Positions 1-6,303 of a stretch of 7,089 bases of DNA are shown here, in pieces. Made by a program: the position numbers and the translations under genes. The stretch is from Chloroflexota bacterium. Lineage in GTDB: Bacteria; Chloroflexota; Limnocylindria; Limnocylindrales; CSP1-4. The stretch covers positions 1-7,089 of the forward strand of contig JACVXW010000095.1 of the NCBI GenBank assembly GCA_015661135.1. The letters run 5' to 3'. How positions within the stretch are numbered: position 1 is the stretch's first letter; each line of letters opens with the position of its first letter. The notes below the pieces were generated by a model, which saw only the letters and a list, made by a program, of their open reading frames with translations, did no database searches and had not been told where the DNA came from.

Positions 1-972
1 CGCTCCCACCCGTGCATGGGCGGTGAGCGTTTCATCGATCACGCCTCGGAGCGCCCCCGCCTGCCATGGCGAGCCCATGAAGGGAAAGTTGAAGGCCGCG
101 TGCATTTCGTCCGGTCGAAGGTAGTCCGCGAGGCGAGCCTGATCGTGGACGCCGACCTCGCCGATCAGGATCCGATCGCCTTCGTACCCGTCGGCGATTC
201 GGCGCCACGATCGGTGAATGTCGTGGACCTGCGGTCGATCCCAGTGCGGATGCTCGCCGGGCGGCACGGGTGCGCCGGCCACGTACGCCGGGTCCATATC
301 GGGCAGCCCTTCGGCCTTGACCATCGCGTGGGCGACATCGATCCGGAAGCCGTCGATACCGCGGTCCAGCCAGAAGGCTAGGACGGCCTCGAATTCCGCG
401 CGCACCTCCGGATTCGACCAGTCGAGGTCTGGCTGCTCGGGGGCGAAGACGTGCAGGTACCACTGCCCGGGCCGGCCGTCCGCCTCGGTCACGCGAGCCC
501 ACGCTGGGCCGCCGAAGACGCTCGGCCAGTTGTTCGGCGGCGTCGCGCCGCGCGGGCCCAGGCCATCGGCGAAGTGGTAGCGCGCCCGGGCGGCGGATCC
601 GGGACCGTCCCGCAGCGCCGCCTGGAACCAGGCGTGCCGTTCTGAGGTGTGGTTCGGGACGAGGTCGATGAGCACTCGCAGGCCCAGGTCGTGCGCATCG
701 CTGACGAGAAGGTCGGCATCCGCGAGCGTGCCGAACTGTGGATCGATGGCCCGGTAGTCGGCCACGTCGTAGCCACCGTCGGCCATCGGCGACGGGTACC
801 AGGGAGTGATCCAGAGGGCATCGATACCGAGGTCGCGCAAGTAGGGGAGGCGGTTCCGAATCCCGGCGATGTCGCCGACGCCATCGCCATTGCCGTCGGC
901 GAAGCTCCGGACATAGACCTGGTACACCACCGCGTGGCGCCACCAGTCCTGCGCCTGTAACGGGCTCACCAT
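1..972 (-). CDS. GH13 alpha-glucosidase (alpha-amylase family), C-terminus cut by window edge
   Basis: Hydrolyses terminal alpha-glucosidic bonds of malto- or isomalto-oligosaccharides, probably in the cytoplasm; no signal peptide is visible. 324 residues are in the window, and family members usually run to about 530-560. Visible (beta/alpha)8-barrel motifs: VVYQVYVRSF near 15-24; the metal-loop-like DGNGDGVGDI at 26-35; conserved region I DLVPNH at 103-108; NNWPSVFGGPAW at 147-158; QPDLDWSNPEV at 180-190; region II GFRIDVAHAM with the predicted nucleophile D212; region III IGEVGV with the predicted acid/base E272. The third catalytic aspartate (NHD motif) and the C-terminal beta domain lie beyond the edge. 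Start: ATG at 972-970, with an in-frame TAA only four codons upstream, so the start can only be this ATG or the GTG right after it. There is no clear Shine-Dalgarno, so it may be leaderless. It is divergent from the PFOR operon. Family is certain; the exact substrate (maltose, isomaltose, sucrose or trehalose) cannot be read from sequence. Confidence 0.93.
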   Translation of the reverse strand, partial: MVSPLQAQDWWRHAVVYQVYVRSFADGNGDGVGDIAGIRNRLPYLRDLGIDALWITPWYPSPMADGGYDVADYRAIDPQFGTLADADLLVSDAHDLGLRVLIDLVPNHTSERHAWFQAALRDGPGSAARARYHFADGLGPRGATPPNNWPSVFGGPAWARVTEADGRPGQWYLHVFAPEQPDLDWSNPEVRAEFEAVLAFWLDRGIDGFRIDVAHAMVKAEGLPDMDPAYVAGAPVPPGEHPHWDRPQVHDIHRSWRRIADGYEGDRILIGEVGVHDQARLADYLRPDEMHAAFNFPFMGSPWQAGALRGVIDETLTAHARVGA

Positions 973-1105
973 CGGGGCAGGTTAACCGGGCCGGCGTTGC
1001 GACCTCGCCGAGGCGCACGCCGACGATCACGGATCGGCTAGGCCAAGCGGCCCCTCTCCTTGGGGCCAGAGGGGCCTCGCCCGCCGGTGGCGGTGCGCCC
1101 ACCCT
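973..1105. promoter_or_regulatory. Divergent promoter region between GH13 and PFOR operon
   Basis: A 133-base non-coding gap that must hold promoters for both the leftward glucosidase and the rightward PFOR operon. I see no convincing -35/-10 pair on either strand. It holds the GC-rich inverted repeat annotated separately at 1049-1076. An 8-base palindrome GGTTAACC at 980-987 sits about 7 bases upstream of the glucosidase start, where a repressor could block initiation, but a palindrome this short can arise by chance. Confidence 0.6.
1049..1076. promoter_or_regulatory. Perfect 9-bp inverted repeat (hairpin or operator) upstream of PFOR operon
   Basis: GGCCCCTCT at 1049-1057 is the exact reverse complement of AGAGGGGCC at 1068-1076, with a 10-base loop between. 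The second arm ends 29 bases before the first PFOR start codon. It is either an operator for a dimeric regulator or a stable hairpin in the 5' leader of the PFOR mRNA. No U-tract follows, and it does not lie at the end of a gene, so an intrinsic terminator is unlikely. The arms are seen directly; the role is inferred. Confidence 0.4.
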
Positions 1106-3166
1106 GTGGCCATGACGTCCTCAGCCGCGCCGCGCCCCGCCGACTCACCGCGCCCTGCCGGCGGCCGGTCCGAGGCGCCGGGAGCGTCCGCAGCGCCGAT
1201 GGCACCGGTCGCGCCGGCGCCGTATCCCGGTATCCCGGCCATCGTCGATGGGTCCGAGGCCGCCGCGCACGTCGAGAGCCGGTTGTCCGAGGTCGCCTGC
1301 GTCTACCCGATCACCCCGTCGACCACGATGGCCGCGATCTATCAGGCGGCGGTTGCCGACGGCCGGACCGACCTGTTCGGCACGCCGCTCCGGTTCATCG
1401 AACCCGAATCGGAGCATTCCAGCGCATCCGCAGCGGAGGGAGTTGCCTTGGCGGGTGGCCGGGTTACCAACTTCACTGCGGGCCAGGGCCTCGTTCTCAT
1501 GAAGGAGGTCCTCTACGTCATCAGCGGCAAGCGTCTTCCTGTCGTGTTCCACATCGGAGCGCGGGCGCTGACCAGCCAGGCTCTCAACATCCATGCCGGC
1601 CACGATGACGTGATGGCCGTCGCCGACTGCGGCTGGGGGATCCTCTTCGCCCGGAACGCACAGGAGGTCGCCGACCTCGCGGCGATCGCTCGTCGCTCCG
1701 CCGAGGCGTCGGATACACCGTTCATGGTGGCCCAGGACCCGTTCATGGTGGCCCAGGACGGGTTCCTGACGACGCACACGCTGGAGAACGCCCGCCTTCC
1801 CGAAGACGAACTGCTCCGCGAATTTGTCGGGAACCCGCGCGACCACGTCCGCGACCTGTTCGATCCAGCCGAGGCGCTCATGACCGGCGTGGTCCAGAAC
1901 CAGGACAGCTACATGAAGGGACGGATCGGCCAGCGGGCCTACACGGACCGGCTGCCGGCCATCCTCGAGGACGCCTATGCCGAGTGGGCCCGTCTCACCG
2001 GGCGGCTCTACGGCCCGATCGCGACGTACCGGACGGACGGCGCGTCCGAGATCCTCGTGGCGATGGGCACGATCGCCGACACGGCGATCGCCGTCGTGGA
2101 TCACCTGCGTGACCTTGGTCGTCCGGTCGGCTGCATCGCGGTCACGGCTTTTCGGCCATTCCCGTCGCGGGAACTTGTCGTCGCCCTTGGAGGAGCGAGG
2201 TCCGTCGGCGTGGTTGAGCGAACGGACGACCCGCTCGCGGCGGCGAATCCGCTGACTCGCGAGGTCCGCTCCGCGCTGTACGAGGCGGCCGCCGAAGGCG
2301 AGATGGTCCCCCGCGTCCGGTCTATCTCCGCCGGCCTCGGATCCAGGGATGTCTCGGCCGGCGACCTCGTCGCGATCTTCGACCTCCTGGCCGACCACGA
2401 CGACGACGGCGGCGGCCATCGCGTCACGGGAATCCGCCACCCGCTGGCCCTGCCGGCCAAGCCGCTCGACCTCCGTCCCGCCGGTGCCTACAGCCTCCGC
2501 GGACACTCGATCGGCGGGTTCGGCAGCGTGACCACGAACAAGCTGGTCGCGACGCTCGCCGGTGAGCTGTTCGGCAAGCAGGTCCAGGCGTATCCACGCT
2601 ATGGCTCCGAAAAGAAGGGCCTGCCGACCACCTACTACCTGACCATCGGCGACGAGCCGATCCGGCTCCACGCGGAGCTTGACCAGGTGGAGTTCGTGCC
2701 GCTCCACGATGTCTCCGCCTTCGGCCTGGGCGATCCGCTGGCGGGTCTCGCTGACGGCGGCGATGTCTTCATCCAGTCGAGCCTCCCCGACGCCGAGGCG
2801 ATCTGGGCGTCGATCCCGGCAGGCTTCCGGGCGGAAATCCTGGCGCGGCGCATCCGGGTGACGGCGCTCGACACGGCCGGGCTGGCCCTGCGACACGCGC
2901 CGCGGCCGGACCTCCAGGTTCGGATGCAGGGTGTTGCGCTCGTCGGTGTCTTCCTGCGGGTATCGCCCTTTGCCGCGCGCGCCGGCCTTAACCGCGCGGG
3001 CCTGCTCGCGGCCGTTCGCGACCATCTCGCTCGCTTCTTCGGGAAGCGTGGCGGCTCGGTCGTGGACGCCAACCTCGCAGTGATCGCGGAGGCGTTCGAC
3101 GGACTCATCGACGTGACCGCCGCCGTCGGCATCGGCGTTGAACCCGTCAAGGAGGGACTCGCATGA
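1106..3166 (+). CDS. Pyruvate:ferredoxin oxidoreductase (NifJ type), N-terminal half, domains I-III
   Basis: This 686-residue protein is the first half of PFOR, which makes acetyl-CoA, CO2 and reduced ferredoxin from pyruvate and CoA in the cytoplasm. After an Ala/Pro-rich tail (about 1-44), domain I runs from 45 to about 225: VYPITPSTTM with T70, SEHSS with E103, and HIGARALTSQAL with R153. These match Desulfovibrio africanus PFOR T31, E64 and R114, including exact spacings of 33 and 50 residues. Domain II (about 270-430) has RAYTDRLPAI, VTAFRPFPS and ERTDDPL. After an Asp/Gly-rich linker, HDDDGGGH at 431-438, comes the gamma-like domain III (about 460-672) with GGFGSVTTNK, YGSEKKGLPTTYY and FFGKRGG. 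The protein stops where single-chain PFORs continue into domain IV. Start: GTG 1106 or ATG 1112 in the same frame; neither has a clear Shine-Dalgarno, and ATG 1199 is a third option. Odd point: a seven-residue tandem duplication at 205-218. Pyruvate is the likely substrate by family; another 2-oxoacid is possible. Confidence 0.93.
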   Translation: MAMTSSAAPRPADSPRPAGGRSEAPGASAAPMAPVAPAPYPGIPAIVDGSEAAAHVESRLSEVACVYPITPSTTMAAIYQAAVADGRTDLFGTPLRFIEPESEHSSASAAEGVALAGGRVTNFTAGQGLVLMKEVLYVISGKRLPVVFHIGARALTSQALNIHAGHDDVMAVADCGWGILFARNAQEVADLAAIARRSAEASDTPFMVAQDPFMVAQDGFLTTHTLENARLPEDELLREFVGNPRDHVRDLFDPAEALMTGVVQNQDSYMKGRIGQRAYTDRLPAILEDAYAEWARLTGRLYGPIATYRTDGASEILVAMGTIADTAIAVVDHLRDLGRPVGCIAVTAFRPFPSRELVVALGGARSVGVVERTDDPLAAANPLTREVRSALYEAAAEGEMVPRVRSISAGLGSRDVSAGDLVAIFDLLADHDDDGGGHRVTGIRHPLALPAKPLDLRPAGAYSLRGHSIGGFGSVTTNKLVATLAGELFGKQVQAYPRYGSEKKGLPTTYYLTIGDEPIRLHAELDQVEFVPLHDVSAFGLGDPLAGLADGGDVFIQSSLPDAEAIWASIPAGFRAEILARRIRVTALDTAGLALRHAPRPDLQVRMQGVALVGVFLRVSPFAARAGLNRAGLLAAVRDHLARFFGKRGGSVVDANLAVIAEAFDGLIDVTAAVGIGVEPVKEGLA
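1718..1759 (+). repeat. Perfect 21-bp in-frame tandem duplication inside the PFOR catalytic domain
   Basis: Bases 1718-1738 and 1739-1759 are identical in all 21 positions. Each unit encodes PFMVAQD, giving residues 205-211 and 212-218. Single-chain PFORs have one such segment here, just before a conserved D-G-F-x-T-x-H stretch (D. africanus: PFMHFFDGFRTSHE). The second copy joins directly to GFLTTH, so the duplication adds exactly seven residues ahead of it. Identity at every wobble position suggests a recent event, such as polymerase slippage or unequal exchange, or an assembly artefact. Confidence 0.9.
3149..3156 (+). promoter_or_regulatory. Ribosome binding site of the CBS gene
   Basis: AAGGAGGG, a near-perfect Shine-Dalgarno, lies 6 bases before the ATG at 3163, inside the last codons of the upstream PFOR gene. 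The start overlaps the upstream stop as ATGA, the usual layout for translational coupling. Confidence 0.85.
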
Positions 3167-3657
3167 CCACGGAGCGCCGCACGGATCCGACCCTCCCCAG
3201 CCGCACGGGCAGCGAACCGATCGTTGGAGACAGGATGGCCGTCGAGCCGATCGTGGTCCAGGCATCGGCGACGCTGTCCGAGGCAGCCGCCCTGATGGAC
3301 CGCAACCGAATCCACGGACTGCCCGTCGTGGACGGCTCGGGGTCGCTGGTGGGCGTGCTGTCGCAGACCGATCTCGCCCGAGCCCGCGCAACCGAGTACC
3401 TCTGGGCCAACTGGCCGGGACTCGCCGTCCGCCACCTCATGACCAGCCCGGCGGTCACGGTCCAGCGCTCGACGCCGCTTGCGATCGCCGCGATGAAGAT
3501 GGAGCGGCAGCGGATCCATCGCCTGGTGGTCGTGGACGACCTGGATCCGACGATCCCCATCGGGGTCCTGTCCATGACGGACCTGGTCCATGCGATCGTG
3601 CTCGAGACGGGCGGCGATGCCGGGCCTGGCGAGCCGGGAGGGCCAGCCGGTGCCTGA
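3163..3657 (+). CDS. Two-CBS-domain protein, putative adenylate-sensing partner of PFOR
   Basis: A 164-residue soluble protein made almost entirely of a CBS pair (Bateman module). CBS1 is at about 20-76 and CBS2 at about 89-146. Each ends in the motif that contacts the nucleotide ribose in this family: GVLSQTDLARA with S67/D70 and GVLSMTDLVHA with S137/D140, exactly 70 residues apart. Both sites therefore look competent to bind AMP, ADP, ATP or a related ligand. The N-terminal 20 residues are polar, and the C-terminal 15 are Gly/Pro-rich, probably disordered. There is no kinase, transporter or DNA-binding domain. The gene sits between the two halves of PFOR, overlapping the first by 4 bases (ATGA) and the second by 8, so it is almost certainly co-translated with them. 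A role as allosteric subunit or energy-state sensor of PFOR is inferred from this placement; the CBS fold itself is secure. Confidence 0.92.
   Translation: MTTERRTDPTLPSRTGSEPIVGDRMAVEPIVVQASATLSEAAALMDRNRIHGLPVVDGSGSLVGVLSQTDLARARATEYLWANWPGLAVRHLMTSPAVTVQRSTPLAIAAMKMERQRIHRLVVVDDLDPTIPIGVLSMTDLVHAIVLETGGDAGPGEPGGPAGA
3636..3642 (+). promoter_or_regulatory. Ribosome binding site that sets the GTG start of the PFOR C-terminal half
   Basis: GGGAGGG lies 7 bases before GTG 3650-3652, inside the end of the CBS gene. In-frame ATGs further upstream (3590 and 3617) have no comparable site and would add an unconserved stretch overlapping CBS coding sequence. GTG 3650 is therefore preferred. Confidence 0.75.
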
Positions 3658-5386
3658 CGTCCCGACGACGGACCGCGTCGCCGTGGCCCTGCTGCCCGCC
3701 AGAGCGGGCCCGCATCCCGACGACACGATCTTTGTCAAGGAAGCCGGCGAGCTCAAGGACGCGCACATCGACCGGCTCGCGACCGTCGCCCCGCCGCTCC
3801 TCGACATCGACGTCTACGTCGAGGAGTTCGGGCGAAGTGTCGTTCCGGCGTACCGACGGGGCGTGGCCGACCGCGAGCTGCCGGCCGATGTGGGCCTTGC
3901 CCGGAGCATCATTCCGCCTGCGACATCGGCCGTCCGCGACTTCTCCCGCCTGGCGCCGCGGATCCCCGACCTCCTGGCCGAGAAGTGCGTGGGTTGCATG
4001 GCCTGCGTCAGCGCCTGCCCCGACACCGCGATCCTCGGCGTCGTCGTGCCGGCGCCCGAACTCGACGGACGGATCGATGCGGCCGCCGCCGGCGCGGCTG
4101 ATCCGGCGCTGGCTGCCGCGACCACGCGGGCCCACTTTGTCGACACCCAGAAGTACGGTGAGGTGCCGTCGCGAAAGGGACACGCTCGCGGGCAGTTCGG
4201 GATCTTCGTCGACCCGATCCACTGCAAGGGCTGCGGCGAGTGCGTCGAGGTCTGCGCCGCGCTCGGCCACGACGCCCTGGTCATGATCGACAAGGTGGAT
4301 CGTGAACCCGCCACCGGGGAATCGACCCTCGATCGGTACGACCGCGACATGCGCTTCTTCCGATCGCTCCCGCCGACTCCACCCGAGTATCGGAACGACA
4401 AGGCGCTCGCGGATCTCATGCTCGGTGAGCACGCGATCGGCTACGTGGGTGGTGCCGGGTCCTGCGCCGGCTGCGGTGAGGCCAGCGCCATCCGGATGCT
4501 TGTCGCCGCGACGCGCCAGGTTCACGGTCCCGAGTCGATGGGCATCGTTGCCGCGACCGGCTGCAACACCGTCTTCGGCAGCACGTATCCCTTCAACCCG
4601 TACCGCGTGCCGTGGACCAACTCCCTGTTCGAGAATGCCCCGGCGGTCGCGCTGGGCGTGCGGGCGCGCTGGGACGCGTCCGGCCACCCGGAGCGGCGCC
4701 TGTGGGTCCTGGGCGGGGATGGGGCGATGTACGACATCGGGTTCCAGTCACTCTCCCGGATGGTTGCGTCCGGGGCGGACGTCAAGGTCCTCGTCCTCGA
4801 TACGCAGGTCTACTCGAACACCGGCGGCCAGGCGTCCACGGCGACATTTGGCGGCCAGGTGACCAAGCTCTCGGCCTACGGCAAGGCGCTCCACGGGCGA
4901 CCCGAGCGGCGCAAGGAGCTGGCCCGGATCCTCATGGCCCACGGCGAGGTCTACGTCGCGCAGACCTCGCCGGCTCACCTCAACCACTTCTACCGAAGCG
5001 TGCTGGAGGCAAACGAGTACCCCGGCCCGGCGGTGATCGTCGCCTATACGCCCTGCCAGCCGGAGCACGGCATCGCCGACGACGCCTCGACCCGGCAGGC
5101 GAAGCTGGCCGTGGACTCCCGCGCGTTTCCGCTCTTCACATACGACCCGCGCCGGGGCGAGTCGATGGCCGCACGTCTCTCCCTGCAGGGCAACCCGGCC
5201 CTCAAGGAGGACTGGTCGAAGGGGCCGGACGGTGCGGCGGTCGACTTCCTCGCGTTCGCCCGGACCGAGGGCCGCTTTGCCCAGCACTTCGGAGCCGATG
5301 GATCGGTCACGCCCGAGATCCTGGCTTCGCAGGAGGACCGGCTCGCGAACTGGCGAATGCTCCAGGAACTGGCCGGTATTCGATAG
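3650..5386 (+). CDS. Pyruvate:ferredoxin oxidoreductase, C-terminal half: ferredoxin domain plus TPP domain
   Basis: This 578-residue protein completes PFOR: it carries thiamine pyrophosphate and the iron-sulfur wire to ferredoxin. Residues about 40-108 correspond to domain IV (VAPPLLDIDVYVEEFGRSVV). Domain V has two [4Fe-4S] motifs: C113, C116, C119, C123 (CVGCMACVSACP) and C192, C195, C198, C202 (CKGCGECVEVCA). In the second motif, Ala follows the last Cys instead of the usual Pro. Domain VI has the four proximal-cluster ligands C272 and C275 (GSCAGCGE), C305 (ATGCNT) and C469 (YTPCQPEHG), plus the TPP/Mg motif G356-D357-G358 with N390 in VYSNTGGQ. All twelve expected cysteines are present. 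The extra C-terminal domain VII of D. africanus PFOR is absent. Together with the upstream half the pair totals 1,264 residues, slightly longer than single-chain PFOR. Start is GTG 3650, 7 bases after a Shine-Dalgarno, overlapping the CBS stop by 8 bases. The two halves must associate to give an active enzyme, because the TPP site needs domain I of the other chain. Confidence 0.94.
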   Translation: MPDVPTTDRVAVALLPARAGPHPDDTIFVKEAGELKDAHIDRLATVAPPLLDIDVYVEEFGRSVVPAYRRGVADRELPADVGLARSIIPPATSAVRDFSRLAPRIPDLLAEKCVGCMACVSACPDTAILGVVVPAPELDGRIDAAAAGAADPALAAATTRAHFVDTQKYGEVPSRKGHARGQFGIFVDPIHCKGCGECVEVCAALGHDALVMIDKVDREPATGESTLDRYDRDMRFFRSLPPTPPEYRNDKALADLMLGEHAIGYVGGAGSCAGCGEASAIRMLVAATRQVHGPESMGIVAATGCNTVFGSTYPFNPYRVPWTNSLFENAPAVALGVRARWDASGHPERRLWVLGGDGAMYDIGFQSLSRMVASGADVKVLVLDTQVYSNTGGQASTATFGGQVTKLSAYGKALHGRPERRKELARILMAHGEVYVAQTSPAHLNHFYRSVLEANEYPGPAVIVAYTPCQPEHGIADDASTRQAKLAVDSRAFPLFTYDPRRGESMAARLSLQGNPALKEDWSKGPDGAAVDFLAFARTEGRFAQHFGADGSVTPEILASQEDRLANWRMLQELAGIR

Positions 5387-5391
5387 CCGGC
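5372..5391. terminator. Weak hairpin between convergent genes
   Basis: GCCGG at 5372-5376 pairs with CCGGC at 5387-5391, and TAT 5377-5379 can pair with ATA 5383-5385, leaving G5386 bulged. The structure spans the stop codon of the PFOR C-terminal half. Only 14 bases separate the two convergent stops. There is no T-tract on either side, so this is a poor intrinsic terminator; it could slow polymerase from both sides or mean nothing. Confidence 0.25.
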
Positions 5392-5400
5392 AGCAGGCAC

Positions 5401-6303
5401 TCAGCGGAGCGATTCAGCGAGCGCGACGGCCTCGTCGAGGCTGAAGTTGCCCTCCAGGCGGTAGGTGATCCCCCCGCGCGTCCAGACGAGCGTGGTGCCG
5501 GCGACGCGCACCGTATCGGGGATCCACGTTCCATCGGGCGCCAGGTAGACGATGTCATGCGGCGCGCCGGACAACCAGTACCCGTCGGCCGTTGCTCCAC
5601 CCTCCGCGTCGGCGATCGTTACCCGCTCGACGGTCGTGTTGCCACTGATGACCTTCTGGATGACCGCCTCATCGATCGTCGCCCGGAGCTCGACGAGGAG
5701 CAGCCCGAGGCCCGGGTCCTCGGTGCCCGGGAGCTCCGCCGCGGGGCCCCATGCCAGCGCCAGTCGCGATCCGGCGAGGTACACGGCGTCTGGCGGCCCG
5801 ATGGCGTCGCCGGGCGGCAGGAGGATCGGGAAGTCCACGAGTCGGCTGGCATCGTCAAGCGTGAGCGGTGTCCCGAGACCCAGCGTGGCGCCCGGGCTTC
5901 TGGATGCCGGCGGCGACGTCGCCGGCGCCGACGCCTGCGGGATTGGCGAGTTCGCCGGCCCGAGCAGGATCCGTATGCCCGGGAGGGCATAGCCGATTGC
6001 GGCCGTCACGGCAGCCGCCGCGATCAGGAGTGCCGCGGCCGCGAGCAACGCGCTGCGCCGGAATCGGCGCGCGCCGTCGTTGCGCCCGCCAATTACGCGC
6101 CGGCCACTGCGCAGCGGCAGACCGAATGGCAGCCGCCGGGCCGCCTCGCGTCGCGGGCGCTCGGCCATGATCCGCGCGCCGGCACGGGCCGCGACATCGA
6201 GGCCGACCGCTGCCCTCTGCGGAACGGCGAGTGCAGCCCCGAGGTCGCGGAGCGCGGCGCCGAGCTCGAGGTCGTCAGAACTCACCGACCAGCTGCCGCT
6301 CAC
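5401..6303 (-). CDS. Single-pass membrane protein, probable anti-sigma factor of the adjacent ECF sigma
   Basis: 300 residues. N-terminal cytoplasmic part (1-83), with an LxxALRDLGAALAVP stretch at 14-28, like the short helical start of many unclassified anti-sigma-like proteins in GC-rich bacteria. An RRFRR patch at 79-83 is followed by one Ala/Leu-rich membrane helix at about 84-107, predicting N-in topology. Then a Pro/Ser/Ala-rich linker (about 115-140) and an outer domain (about 145-300) with FPILLPPGDAIGPPDAVYL, YWLSGAPHDIVYL, LVWTRGGITYRLEG and a final DEAVALAESLR. That ending resembles DUF4367-type domains found at the C-terminus of anti-sigma proteins. There is no cysteine or HxxxCxxC zinc motif, so it is not a classical zinc-binding anti-sigma. 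Start: GTG 6303-6301, overlapping the sigma stop as GTGA, with a Shine-Dalgarno 6 bases upstream. The role rests on topology plus operon position; sequence alone proves only a membrane-anchored protein. Confidence 0.72.
   Translation of the reverse strand: MSGSWSVSSDDLELGAALRDLGAALAVPQRAAVGLDVAARAGARIMAERPRREAARRLPFGLPLRSGRRVIGGRNDGARRFRRSALLAAAALLIAAAAVTAAIGYALPGIRILLGPANSPIPQASAPATSPPASRSPGATLGLGTPLTLDDASRLVDFPILLPPGDAIGPPDAVYLAGSRLALAWGPAAELPGTEDPGLGLLLVELRATIDEAVIQKVISGNTTVERVTIADAEGGATADGYWLSGAPHDIVYLAPDGTWIPDTVRVAGTTLVWTRGGITYRLEGNFSLDEAVALAESLR

Noticed and set aside
1024..1036. Short inverted repeat CGATC-ACG-GATCG in the divergent promoter region
   Set aside because: Five-base arms made of GATC-type words are common by chance in this composition; nothing else supports an operator.
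32..1102. A 356-codon minus-strand frame overlapping the glucosidase
   Set aside because: The neighbouring frame carries all GH13 motifs in order; this one is an out-of-frame shadow rich in Arg and Pro.
2399..2418. GAC/GGC triplet run resembling a microsatellite
   Set aside because: It encodes the HDDDGGGH linker between PFOR domains II and III; it is short and fits an inter-domain linker.
1145..3391. A 748-codon open frame on the minus strand across PFOR-N and the CBS gene
   Set aside because: It is antisense to a gene with unmistakable PFOR motifs; its translation is Arg/Gly/Asp-rich with no recognisable domain, as expected from GC-rich codon bias.
3590..3649. Upstream ATG starts (3590, 3617) for the PFOR C-terminal half
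   Set aside because: They lie deep inside CBS coding sequence without a comparable ribosome binding site; GTG 3650 has GGGAGGG at 7 bases.
3138..4286. A 382-codon plus-strand frame spanning the CBS and PFOR-C region
   Set aside because: Out of frame with both real genes; no domain, low-complexity Arg/Ser/Pro composition.
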